A DNA stretch of 51,566 nt, taken from CAZKEW01 sp964580435. GTDB taxonomy: Bacteria > Acidobacteriota > Aminicenantia > Aminicenantales > UBA8522. The position numbers were made by a program, and so were the translations under genes. The notes beneath the pieces were generated by a model. The model saw only the letters and a list, made by a program, of their open reading frames with translations, made no database searches and was not told the DNA's origin. Below are positions 1 to 7,855 of the stretch, piece after piece. The stretch spans positions 1 to 51,566 of the forward strand of contig CAZOKP010000010.1 of assembly GCA_964580435.1 (NCBI GenBank), in the 5' to 3' direction. Numbering within the stretch: position 1 is the stretch's first letter; every line of letters starts with the position of its first letter.

Positions 1-1227
1 TCAGCCGGCCAGCCGGATGAGCGCCTGCAAAAGCAGGTTGGCTCCTTTTTCCAAATCCTCGAAGCGGATCATTTCTTCGGGCGAATGGCTGATCCCGTCG
101 AGGCAGGGAATGAAGATCATGCCCGCGTCGGTAACACTCGAAACGATCTGAGCATCGTGTCCGGCGCCGCTGGCAAGCGAGAGAAAGGGATAGCCGAGCT
201 TCTGGCACTCCTCTTTAAGGATGCCGAGGATCCGGGAAGGAATTGTCACCGGTTCCGTCTTGTCCACGACGCGAGAAAAGAATTCCAATCCCCGCGTCGC
301 GGCGATGTCTTCTGCCAGCGCTAGGAGCTCTTTTTCCAGGGCTTCGAGCGTCTCCGGAGAAGAGCTCCGAAAATCCAGAGAAAAATCCACCTCGCCGGGA
401 ACAACGCTGAACGACCCCGGATGAACGTTGACCCTTCCGAAAGTGATCATGCTGCCGTAGTGCTTTGTGGCAACGAGCTGTGTCCCTTTGAGCGCAAAAT
501 CGGCTGTGGCCAGGAAGGCGTCATGGCGGAGTTCGAGAGGAGTTGTGCCGCCGTGATCAGCCTTTCCGAGGAACGAGCACCAGCGGTAATTTTTTCCGGC
601 GATCCGCTCGACGATCCCAATGGGAACATCTTCGGTATCGAGTGTCGCTCCCTGTTCAATATGGAGCTCGAGGAAGGCCTCCACGTCCGGCTTTTCTTCG
701 TTCGTCCTCAGGATGCTTTCCAGGCTGAACTCTAACCCTGCCAGGACGTCCTTAAGCGGCCGGCCGAACGAGGTCATCCCTTTCTCTATATCTTCTTTGT
801 TGAGCAGGCCCGCAAACGCCCGGCTTCCGAGGAAATCGCCGACAAGGTTCCCTTCTTCGTCCGTGAACGAGACGACCTCCAGAGGCTTGGCCGGGTGCCA
901 GCACTCTTCGCACAGCCGCCTGAGACACTCGAGCCCGGCAAGGACACCGACGGAGCCGTCGAACTTTCCGCCGTTGATGACGGTATCGATATGAGAGCCA
1001 ACAAGCACGGCCCGGCCTTCCTCTCCCAAGCGGCCGAAAAGGTTGCCCGCGCCATCCTGCCTGAAGAGGAGACCCGCCTCAGTGATTCTTTTTTGGAGCC
1101 ACTTCCGGGCCTCGCGGTCGGGTTGACTGAAAGAGGGCCGGGTTATCCCGCCCCTGGGGTCGCGGCCGAACTGAGCGAGTTCCTCGACGTCGCCCTTCAA
1201 GCGCTCAAGATTAATCTTTATATCCAT
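1..1227 (-). CDS. M20-family Zn-dependent amidohydrolase (carbamoylase/allantoate amidohydrolase type)
   Basis: A 408-residue protein of the family that includes N-carbamoyl-L-amino acid hydrolase and allantoate amidohydrolase, which hydrolyse carbamoyl or ureido amides with two metal ions. Visible motifs are VGSHIDTV followed by GGKFDGSVGV (metal-binding His and Asp), TDEEGN (catalytic and metal Glu), LELHIEQG, and a C-terminal GISHSPEE metal-His motif. Length matches the family, there is no signal peptide, and it should be cytoplasmic. The stop codon is the first three bases of the window, so the gene is complete. Its ATG lies inside the pdxJ end (17-bp overlap), so it is translationally coupled as the last visible gene of the ftsH operon. 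Substrate cannot be read from sequence; a role in ureide, hydantoin or carbamoyl-amino-acid turnover is inferred. Confidence 0.85.
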   Translation of the reverse strand: MDIKINLERLKGDVEELAQFGRDPRGGITRPSFSQPDREARKWLQKRITEAGLLFRQDGAGNLFGRLGEEGRAVLVGSHIDTVINGGKFDGSVGVLAGLECLRRLCEECWHPAKPLEVVSFTDEEGNLVGDFLGSRAFAGLLNKEDIEKGMTSFGRPLKDVLAGLEFSLESILRTNEEKPDVEAFLELHIEQGATLDTEDVPIGIVERIAGKNYRWCSFLGKADHGGTTPLELRHDAFLATADFALKGTQLVATKHYGSMITFGRVNVHPGSFSVVPGEVDFSLDFRSSSPETLEALEKELLALAEDIAATRGLEFFSRVVDKTEPVTIPSRILGILKEECQKLGYPFLSLASGAGHDAQIVSSVTDAGMIFIPCLDGISHSPEEMIRFEDLEKGANLLLQALIRLAG

Positions 1228-2088
1228 AGAGAAGAGCTTTCATTTCCTTGACGGCCTGGACGATGCCGACGATGGCTGCCCTGGCAATGATGGCGAATCC
1301 GATGCTGAGCTCGGAGATCTCGGGGATGGCGACGATCGCCCGGACGTTCCGGTAATCCAGCCCGTGTCCGGCGTGAATTTCCAGGCCCAGTTTTCGCCCC
1401 AAGGCGGCGGCTTCTTTGACCTTGGCGAGGGCCTTTTGCCGCTCTTCACCCGGCCTGAGGTCGGCGTATTCTCCCGTGTTGATTTCGATGAGCGGAACCC
1501 CCAGTTCCCGGCAGGCTTTGATCTGCTCAAGGTCCGGGTCGACAAAAATGCTGACCTTGATCTTTGCCTGGAGAAGTTCCGGGATAAAAGGCCCCAGCTG
1601 CTTCCGCGCGGCGATAACATTCAAGCCGCCCTCTGTCGTCAGTTCTTCGCGACGCTCGGGAACAAGAGAGACGACATCGGGTTTGACCCGGAGCGCCATC
1701 TTTTTCATTTCAGCGGTGGCCGCCATCTCCAAGTTCAGCTTGGTCTTGACGACCTCGCGCAGCAGACTCAGGTCCCGCTCCTGAATATGCCGCCTGTCGC
1801 CCCGCANNNNNNNNNNNNNNNNNNNNNNNNNNNNNNNNNNNNNNNNNNNNNNNNNNNNNNNNNNNNNNNNNNNNNNNNNNNNNNNNNNNNNNNNNNNNNN
1901 NNNNNNACCTCGCGCAGCAGACTCAGGTCCCGCTCCTGAATATGCCGCCTGTCGCCCCGCAAATGAATGACGATCCCTTCCGCTCCTGCCTGTTCAGCCA
2001 GCAGAGCGGCGAGGACCGGGTCCGGCTCGCTGCTCCTTCGGGCCTGGCGAATCGTGGCGAAATGGTCAACATTGACGGCAAGTTTCAT
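1211..2088 (-). CDS. pdxJ: pyridoxine 5'-phosphate synthase (interrupted by artificial gap)
   Basis: PdxJ condenses 1-deoxyxylulose 5-phosphate with 3-amino-2-oxopropyl phosphate to make pyridoxine 5'-phosphate. The N-terminus has the family motif VNVDHFATIRQAR, then EQAGAEGIVIHLR and DRRHIQERD; the C-terminal half has DVVSLVPE, a GHGLDYRN motif and ELSIGFAIIARA near the phosphate-binding end. A 100-N run sits in the gene. The 55 bases before it (1752-1806) and after it (1907-1961) are identical, so the gap is a failed contig overlap. Removing 155 bases leaves a 723-nt frame of 240 codons plus stop, the normal PdxJ length. It lies 30 bp after glmM in the same operon and overlaps the downstream hydrolase. 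Confidence 0.95.
1807..1906. other. assembly gap (100 N) with duplicated 55-bp flanks
   Basis: Exactly 100 N. Bases 1752-1806 are repeated without change at 1907-1961, which shows that the joined contigs overlap and that no sequence is missing here. Confidence 0.97.
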
Positions 2089-2118
2089 CCTTTTCTCCTT
2101 TAGCCTATGCCCGCATCC

Positions 2119-3459
2119 TTACTCCCCCAGATACTTGGCGATGACATCTGTCGTCCTCCGGGCGAGCTCCTCTATCTGGGCTTTGTCCTCGCCTTCAACC
2201 ATGACTCTGGCCAACGACTCGGTCCCTGAATAGCGGACATCCAGCCGGCCCACGCCGGCAAGCTGCGCTTTGACCTCTTCCATGACTTGAATGATCTCCG
2301 GGAACTCGCGGAAATCAGTTTTTTCTCTGACCCAGACGTTCTGAAGAATCTGCGGAAATTCTTTGAGGCCTTTGACAAGTTCGGAGAGCGGTGCGCCTGA
2401 CGAAAGCATCGCTCCGAGCATTTTCAGGCTGGTCAGGATACCGTCGCCGGTCGGACAATCGTCCAGAAAAATCGTATGGCCGGACCGTTCACCGCCCAGG
2501 TTGGCTCCGAGATCCATCATCTTTTCTAGGACATACTTATCCCCGACCCGGGTCCTGACGAGCTCCAGCCCCATTTCCCGGAGCGCTTTCTCCAGCCCCA
2601 TGTTGCTCATGGTCGTGGCCACGATCTTGTTTGACTTCAGGTTTCCTTTTTCTTGCATGAAGCGCGACTGGACAAAGAGGGTATGATCGCCGTTATGGAT
2701 TCTCCCTTTTTCGTCCACCCAGACGGCCCGGTCGGCATCGCCGTCGTAGGCGACTCCGAGGTCGGCACGGGCGGTGACAACCATTCGAGCCAAACCTTCC
2801 GGATGGAGAGAGCCGCACTTGCGGTTGATGTTCTTTCCGTCAGGAATGTTAAAGATGGGGATGACCTTGAAACCGAGATGGAAAAAAACGAGCGGCGCGA
2901 CGGCATAGCTCGCCCCGTTGGAACAATCCAGGACAACGGTCATCTCCTTGGCCGGAGGAAGATGATGAATCCGGTCCCTGAGAAAATCTTCGTAATCTTC
3001 AGCAAGGGCGTGCTGCGGAACGACCCGGAGTCTTTTTTTCCTGGTCTTTTCCTTCCGATTCAGAAGAACCTGTTCGAGCCTCAGCTCCCACTCGTCGGGG
3101 ATCTTGAACCCCTGAGAGGAAAAGATCTTTATGCCATTATCTTTGTAGGGATTATGGGAAGCAGAGATGACGATTCCTGCGGAATAAAGATGTTTTTTCG
3201 TCAGATAAGATACGGCGGAGGTGGGAACGATACCCGCGGAAACAGCGTCGCCACCGCCGGCCTCTATCCCCTGGAAAAGAGCCCCTTCGATCCAGGGCCC
3301 TGACTCTCTGGTGTCACGGCCTGTAAGGATGCGAGGCTCCAGTCCCTCTTCTTTGAGAAGCTTGACCAGCGCCCAGCCGAGGTTGGCGATAGTCGAGGAA
3401 TCCAGAGGATATTCGCCGGCCACGGCCCTCATGCCGTCCGTTCCGAAAAGCTTTTTCAT
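2119..3459 (-). CDS. glmM: phosphoglucosamine mutase
   Basis: GlmM interconverts glucosamine 6-phosphate and glucosamine 1-phosphate for UDP-GlcNAc, peptidoglycan and LPS synthesis. The 446-residue protein opens with KLFGTDGMRAVAGEYPLD. It carries the phosphoserine loop SASHNPYKDNG (active Ser at about residue 101), the Mg-binding loop YDGDADRA, the sugar-binding GGERSGH, and a C-terminal phosphate-binding RYSGTESLARVM. All four catalytic motifs of the alpha-D-phosphohexomutase family are intact and the length is normal. The start ATG overlaps the stop of the upstream cdaR gene by four bases (ATGA), so the two are coupled. In Firmicutes GlmM binds CdaA and inhibits c-di-AMP synthesis; conservation of cdaA-cdaR-glmM order suggests a similar interaction. 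Confidence 0.96.
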   Translation of the reverse strand: MKKLFGTDGMRAVAGEYPLDSSTIANLGWALVKLLKEEGLEPRILTGRDTRESGPWIEGALFQGIEAGGGDAVSAGIVPTSAVSYLTKKHLYSAGIVISASHNPYKDNGIKIFSSQGFKIPDEWELRLEQVLLNRKEKTRKKRLRVVPQHALAEDYEDFLRDRIHHLPPAKEMTVVLDCSNGASYAVAPLVFFHLGFKVIPIFNIPDGKNINRKCGSLHPEGLARMVVTARADLGVAYDGDADRAVWVDEKGRIHNGDHTLFVQSRFMQEKGNLKSNKIVATTMSNMGLEKALREMGLELVRTRVGDKYVLEKMMDLGANLGGERSGHTIFLDDCPTGDGILTSLKMLGAMLSSGAPLSELVKGLKEFPQILQNVWVREKTDFREFPEIIQVMEEVKAQLAGVGRLDVRYSGTESLARVMVEGEDKAQIEELARRTTDVIAKYLGE

Positions 3460-4157
3460 TGTTTCTTTTTCGCCTCGGGTTTTGCCGCCGAACCGGGCCC
3501 TTCTATGAGGATCCTGACCTTAACCTTGTTCCGCGGGTAGGTCAGCCTCAAGTTAGGACTGGGCAGGATCAGGTCGGCGTCGAATTCCGTTGACTTGGTT
3601 AGCTCAGAAACATTGATGGGGACGGTCGTGACTTTGTCTTTTTCCCTAACTTTGCTCTCCGGCCCTCTGACCGCGACCCGGGGAGGAGCGACCTCGACCT
3701 TTGTGATTCCATACTCCTCCTTGACTTGGCCGATGATGCTGGGGACGATCTCGAGCATCACCTCTTTTGTCCGTTCGAGCTTGAGCTTGACTTGATTGGG
3801 GGAGACCCTGACCACGGAGGCCCCGGGCGGAACGCTGATCATTGTCTCATTCAGAGGGAATTCCCGCTGAAAAACGGAGGCTTCCTGGAGGTTGAGCTTG
3901 GCGACGACATTGGCAGCGCTGATCTCATTGATCAGCCTATTAGGAGCGCGGATGATGACATCCACCGTGGCTTCCGGTTTCTCCACCAGTTCCATATCCG
4001 GAGGCACATTTACTGTTTCAAGGGGGATGGTCAGCGTTTTTTCTGAGAACGTTTTCTCCTCGGGAATGAGAGACAGCCAGATAAAGAACGCCAGGATGAG
4101 CGACAGGAGCTTAAGACCCCAATTTTTAATAAAGATATTGCGGATCAACTTGTTCAT
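3456..4157 (-). CDS. cdaR: CdaR/YbbR-domain regulator of diadenylate cyclase
   Basis: A 233-residue membrane-anchored YbbR-type protein. Residues about 12-30 form one hydrophobic helix (WGLKLLSLILAFFIWLSL) at the N-terminus; the rest is beta-rich and extracytoplasmic, with repeated VTIRAP/VKVRG-like strands typical of YbbR repeats. About two to three repeats fit in this length. In Listeria and Bacillus CdaR binds the diadenylate cyclase CdaA in the membrane and modulates it. Here it lies between cdaA and glmM, overlapping each by four bases. Sequence identity within this family is low, so the call rests on both topology and conserved gene order. Confidence 0.9.
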   Translation of the reverse strand: MNKLIRNIFIKNWGLKLLSLILAFFIWLSLIPEEKTFSEKTLTIPLETVNVPPDMELVEKPEATVDVIIRAPNRLINEISAANVVAKLNLQEASVFQREFPLNETMISVPPGASVVRVSPNQVKLKLERTKEVMLEIVPSIIGQVKEEYGITKVEVAPPRVAVRGPESKVREKDKVTTVPINVSELTKSTEFDADLILPSPNLRLTYPRNKVKVRILIEGPGSAAKPEAKKKQ

Positions 4158-4927
4158 GGTCTTTCCAAATAGCCGAGCAGAAGCTCTTTCAGCTGATCTT
4201 TGTCCTGGACCCGGATCAAGTGGCCCTTGGTCGCGACCGAGGTGGTGCCCGTTTCTTCGGAGACGACGATGACGGCCGCGTCTGTTTCCTGGGACAGGCC
4301 GATGGCGGCGAGATGGCGGGTCCTGGCCAAAAATTCTTCGCCCAGGTTATGAGAAACGGGTAGAGGAAGGAGACAGCCTGCAGCCAGGATTTTGTTTCCC
4401 TTGATGATGACGGCTCCGTCATGAAGAGGAGAGTGGGGAAAGAAAATATTGACCAGAAGATCTTTGGAGAGCAGGGCATCCAGCCAGGTCCCGCGGTCGG
4501 CATACACTTTCAGGGAGATTTCTCGCTCCAAGGCGATCAAGGCGCCGATCTTCTTCAGAGAGAGATATTCCACAGCCAGGAAAAGATCTTCCAGCTTCTC
4601 TTCTAGAGATTTCAAGGAGAAGGGCCTGTAGAAAGAACGTGAGCCGAGGCCGGTTAGAAACCGTCTGATCTCGCTCTGAAAAAGGACGATGATGCCGATG
4701 ATCAAGTATGTGGTGAAGCTCTGGATCAGGCGATGAGAAACAGCCAGCTTCGCCCATTGAGTGATTAAATAAAAGAGGCCGATGATGCCGATGCCGATGG
4801 CCATTTGATAGGCCCGGGTCTCTCTGATCAGGCGCAAAAAAGAGTAAATGATGAAAGCGACAAGAAGGATGTCCAGGACATCAGCGACCGTAATGTGGTA
4901 CAAGGCGTTGACGATACTAGTGAACAT
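4154..4927 (-). CDS. cdaA: membrane diadenylate cyclase (c-di-AMP synthase)
   Basis: CdaA makes the second messenger c-di-AMP from two ATP. The 257-residue protein has three N-terminal hydrophobic segments (about residues 15-33, 42-57 and 72-84), a short linker, then a DisA_N cyclase domain. The DGA motif is present at about 170-172 within SPLHDGAVII, and SEETGTTSVA is near the C-terminus. The second catalytic motif, normally RHR in GTRHRAA, reads RHL (RTRHLAAIG, about 204-206). Other landmarks and length are normal, so the protein is probably active, but the changed motif deserves attention. The start ATG overlaps the folP end by 11 bp and the stop overlaps cdaR by four. Confidence 0.93.
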   Translation of the reverse strand: MFTSIVNALYHITVADVLDILLVAFIIYSFLRLIRETRAYQMAIGIGIIGLFYLITQWAKLAVSHRLIQSFTTYLIIGIIVLFQSEIRRFLTGLGSRSFYRPFSLKSLEEKLEDLFLAVEYLSLKKIGALIALEREISLKVYADRGTWLDALLSKDLLVNIFFPHSPLHDGAVIIKGNKILAAGCLLPLPVSHNLGEEFLARTRHLAAIGLSQETDAAVIVVSEETGTTSVATKGHLIRVQDKDQLKELLLGYLERP

Positions 4928-5810
4928 AAGTTTTTCGATGCCCTTCCCCGGGCGGCTTTTTTGCTCCCCGGCTTAAAATTGTTTCGGCCACCGTGATGGC
5001 CCTCTTGACGGCCCGGAGGTCATGGACGCGGAGGAGAGAGGCCCCCCGCAATAGGCTCACGACGGCCGCAGCGATCGTGCCCTCCAATCTGTCTTGAGCC
5101 CCGAGGTTCAAGATATTCCCGATAAATGATTTTCGAGAGATGCCGACAAGCACCGGCCGTCCGAGCTCGGCCAGCGAGGTGAGGTTGTTGATCAGAGTGA
5201 GGTTGTCCTCGAGGTTCTTCCCGAAACCGATCCCTGGGTCGATGATGATCCTCTCTCTCTTGATGCCCAATGCCTCTGCCGCCTCGACCCGTTCCTCGAG
5301 GAACGATTTGACCTCCGCGAGCACATCCTTATAGTGGGGGCTGAGCTGCATAGTCAGCGGCGTCCCTTGCATGTGCATCAGGATAAGTCCCGCTCCGGTC
5401 CTGGCGGCGAGAGGCAACATCCTGGAATCAAAACGACCCGCGCTGATATCGTTGATGATATCGGCGCCCGAGGCCAAGGCGGCCTCAGCGACCTCGGCCT
5501 TGGTCGTGTCGACCGAGATCAATACCTTTGTTTTTTCTCTGAGCCCCGCGATCACCGGGAGAATCCTTTTCAGCTCTTCCTCTGCCGGCACAGGGTTGGC
5601 TCCGGGCTTTGTGCTTTCTCCCCCGATGTCGATAATATCCGCGTTCTCGGCGGCAATTTCCAAGCCTCGCTCGACGGCCCGCGCTGCATCCAGATAGACT
5701 CCGCCGTTATAAAAGGAATCCGGGGTGACGTTGACAACGCCCATAAGCCAGGTTCGCTGGCCCAGGACAAAACTTTTGTTTTTAACTTGGAATAAGTATT
5801 TCTCTCCCAA
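4917..5810 (-). CDS. folP: dihydropteroate synthase
   Basis: FolP joins p-aminobenzoate to 6-hydroxymethyl-dihydropterin pyrophosphate in folate synthesis. The 297-residue protein has the signatures MGVVNVTPDSF, IDIGGESTKPGA, DIINDISAG, LMHMQGTP, IDPGIGFGK and VGISRKSFIG, the last with the conserved SRK loop. These cover the pterin, phosphate and pABA sites and all look intact. The start is a TTG seven bases from the ftsH stop, preceded by an AGAGG ribosome site inside the ftsH end; no better in-frame ATG lies near the conserved N-terminus. The gene is the second of the ftsH operon, an order shared by many bacteria. Confidence 0.95.
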   Translation of the reverse strand: MGEKYLFQVKNKSFVLGQRTWLMGVVNVTPDSFYNGGVYLDAARAVERGLEIAAENADIIDIGGESTKPGANPVPAEEELKRILPVIAGLREKTKVLISVDTTKAEVAEAALASGADIINDISAGRFDSRMLPLAARTGAGLILMHMQGTPLTMQLSPHYKDVLAEVKSFLEERVEAAEALGIKRERIIIDPGIGFGKNLEDNLTLINNLTSLAELGRPVLVGISRKSFIGNILNLGAQDRLEGTIAAAVVSLLRGASLLRVHDLRAVKRAITVAETILSRGAKKPPGEGHRKTYVH

Positions 5811-5816
5811 CGTCCT

Positions 5817-7748
5817 CTAAGCTTTCACCAAATTTGGTTTATCCAACGGTTTGACCTCTGGGGTTTCCTTTTTCTCTTCCTTCTTCTCTTCGACCGGAGC
5901 TTCAGGAGGTTTCTGGCTTTTCGCTTCGGCGCGTCTCTGGGCTCTGAGTCCCTTTTTCACGCCGGCCAGGATGTCGATTTCATCGGAATCCAGGACTTCT
6001 TTTTCCAGCAAGGCCTTGGCGATCTTGAGCAGTTTGCGCTTGTTTTTTTCGAGCAGCTCCTGGGCCCGGTTGAAGCTCTGGGTAATGATTTTCTTGACTT
6101 CGACGTCGATGAGCTCGGCCGTCCGCTCGCTGAAATTCTTGTTCATAGCCAGGTCCCGGCCCAGGAAGATGAGGTCATCGCGCTCTCCGAACGTGAGCGG
6201 CCCCAGGTCTGACATGCCCCACTGGCAGACCATCTTCCGGGCGATCTCGGTGGATTTCTCGAAATCATTCGCCGCGCCTGTTGTGGTCTGCCCGAGGAGA
6301 AGAAGCTCCGCCACCCGGCCGGCCAGCAGTACGGAAAGCTGAGCTTCAAGATAATCTTTGTTATACGTATACCGGTCATCGAGGGGGAGCTGCTGGGTCA
6401 AGCCCAGGGCCATTCCCCTCGGGATGATGGTGACTTTGTGGATGGGGTCGGCTTCGGGAATCAGGGCAGCGACCAGCGCATGTCCCGCTTCGTGATAGGC
6501 CGTGCTCTTTTTCTCCTCTTCGGAGATGATCATGCTCTTCCTTTCGACCCCCATCAACACTTTGTCTTTGGCGGATTCCATGTCCATCATTTTGACCGCG
6601 TTCTGGCCGTTGCGGGCGGCCAGAAGCGCCGCTTCATTGACGAGATTGGCCAGGTCGGCGCCGCAAAAGCCCGGGGTGGACCGGGCCAGCACCTTGAGGT
6701 CGACATCTTTATCCAGAGGGATTTTTCTGACATGGACCCTGAGGATTTCCTCGCGGCCTTTGACGTCAGGCATGTTGACGACGATCCGGCGGTCGAACCG
6801 TCCCGGCCGCAGCAGGGCGCTGTCGAGAATGTCCGGCCGGTTGGTGGCCGCGATGAGAATAATCCCCTCGTTGGAGTCGAACCCGTCCATCTCGACGAGA
6901 AGCTGGTTGAGGGTCTGCTCCCGTTCGTCATGCCCTCCGCCCAGGCCCGCGCCTCTTTGCCGTCCGACGGCATCGATCTCGTCGATAAAGATCAAGCAGG
7001 GGGCATGCTTCTTGCCCTGGTCGAAAAGGTCCCGCACGCGGGAGGCGCCGACCCCGACGAACATCTCGACGAAATCCGAGCCGCTGATGGAGTAGAAGGG
7101 GACATCGGCCTCTCCGGCGACTGCCCGGGCGAGCAGCGTCTTGCCAGTTCCCGGAGCACCGACGAGCAGGACTCCCTTGGGGATCCTCCCGCCCAGCCTC
7201 TGGAATCTCTGCGGGTCTTTGAGGAAATCAATGATCTCCTTGAGCTCTTCCTTGGCTTCTTCCACTCCGGCCACGTCTTTGAACGTGTATTTCTTTTGGG
7301 TTCCCGAGAAAAGCTTGGCCCGGCTCTTTCCGAAGGAAAGGGCCTTGTTCCCGCCCGCCTGCATCTGCCTCATAAAGAAAACCCAAAAGAGGATGAGCAG
7401 TATGATAGGAAACCAGGTGAAGAGGTAAGAATACCAGGAGCCACGGCTCATATCTTTGACGGTGATGCCGACCTGGTGCTCCCGGAGGACCTTGACGAGG
7501 TCATCATACTGCGTCGGGGACACCGTTTTGAAGGTCTCTCCGTCTTTATATTTTCCTCTGATCTGGTTGCCTGAAAGGGTGACTTCCTCGACTTTGTCGC
7601 CCTCGACATCCGCCATGAATTGGCTGAAATTCACCTCTTTCTTGATGAGGGTTGGGGATTGGAGAAGGCTCCACAGGAGGATAATGATCACCCCGGCAGA
7701 AATCCAGAACAGCATGTTTTTATAGGATTTATTTCTTTTTCGCGGCAT
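5817..7748 (-). CDS. ftsH: ATP-dependent zinc metalloprotease FtsH
   Basis: FtsH is a hexameric membrane AAA+ protease that degrades misfolded and regulatory membrane proteins. The 643-residue protein has two membrane helices (about 12-29 and 108-126) around a small periplasmic domain, then the AAA module with Walker A GAPGTGKT (197-204), Walker B IFIDE (253-257) and second region of homology ATNRPDILDSALLRPGRFDR (301-320). The protease domain has the zinc motif HEAGH (419-423). The C-terminus is a Lys/Glu/Pro-rich tail. The ATG has an AAGGAAG ribosome site. It is the first gene of the minus-strand operon, with a promoter match just upstream. Confidence 0.97.
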   Translation of the reverse strand: MPRKRNKSYKNMLFWISAGVIIILLWSLLQSPTLIKKEVNFSQFMADVEGDKVEEVTLSGNQIRGKYKDGETFKTVSPTQYDDLVKVLREHQVGITVKDMSRGSWYSYLFTWFPIILLILFWVFFMRQMQAGGNKALSFGKSRAKLFSGTQKKYTFKDVAGVEEAKEELKEIIDFLKDPQRFQRLGGRIPKGVLLVGAPGTGKTLLARAVAGEADVPFYSISGSDFVEMFVGVGASRVRDLFDQGKKHAPCLIFIDEIDAVGRQRGAGLGGGHDEREQTLNQLLVEMDGFDSNEGIILIAATNRPDILDSALLRPGRFDRRIVVNMPDVKGREEILRVHVRKIPLDKDVDLKVLARSTPGFCGADLANLVNEAALLAARNGQNAVKMMDMESAKDKVLMGVERKSMIISEEEKKSTAYHEAGHALVAALIPEADPIHKVTIIPRGMALGLTQQLPLDDRYTYNKDYLEAQLSVLLAGRVAELLLLGQTTTGAANDFEKSTEIARKMVCQWGMSDLGPLTFGERDDLIFLGRDLAMNKNFSERTAELIDVEVKKIITQSFNRAQELLEKNKRKLLKIAKALLEKEVLDSDEIDILAGVKKGLRAQRRAEAKSQKPPEAPVEEKKEEKKETPEVKPLDKPNLVKA

Positions 7749-7772
7749 TTTTATCTTCCTTTTGACAACCCC

Positions 7773-7801
7773 ATTTTAGCACTTTTTTGCCCGATTGTTA
7801 A
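7773..7801 (-). promoter_or_regulatory. sigma70-type promoter of the ftsH operon
   Basis: On the minus strand TTAACA (7796-7801) and TAAAAT (7773-7778) are 17 bp apart, 24 bp upstream of the ftsH ATG. Two bases differ from consensus in total. It is the only good match in the short divergent gap between ftsH and the next plus-strand gene. Confidence 0.6.
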
Positions 7802-7855
7802 CAAGAAGTGTTTCGACGTTATATACTTGATGGGCATTTTCCCGTGGAGGTGGCC

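Noticed and set aside
1364..1939. Long plus-strand frame through the pdxJ gap
   Set aside because: It is the shadow of pdxJ on the other strand and crosses the artificial gap and its duplicated flanks.
6438..7574. 378-codon plus-strand frame opposite ftsH
   Set aside because: Antisense shadow of ftsH, rich in Arg, Asp and Gly, with no fold signature.
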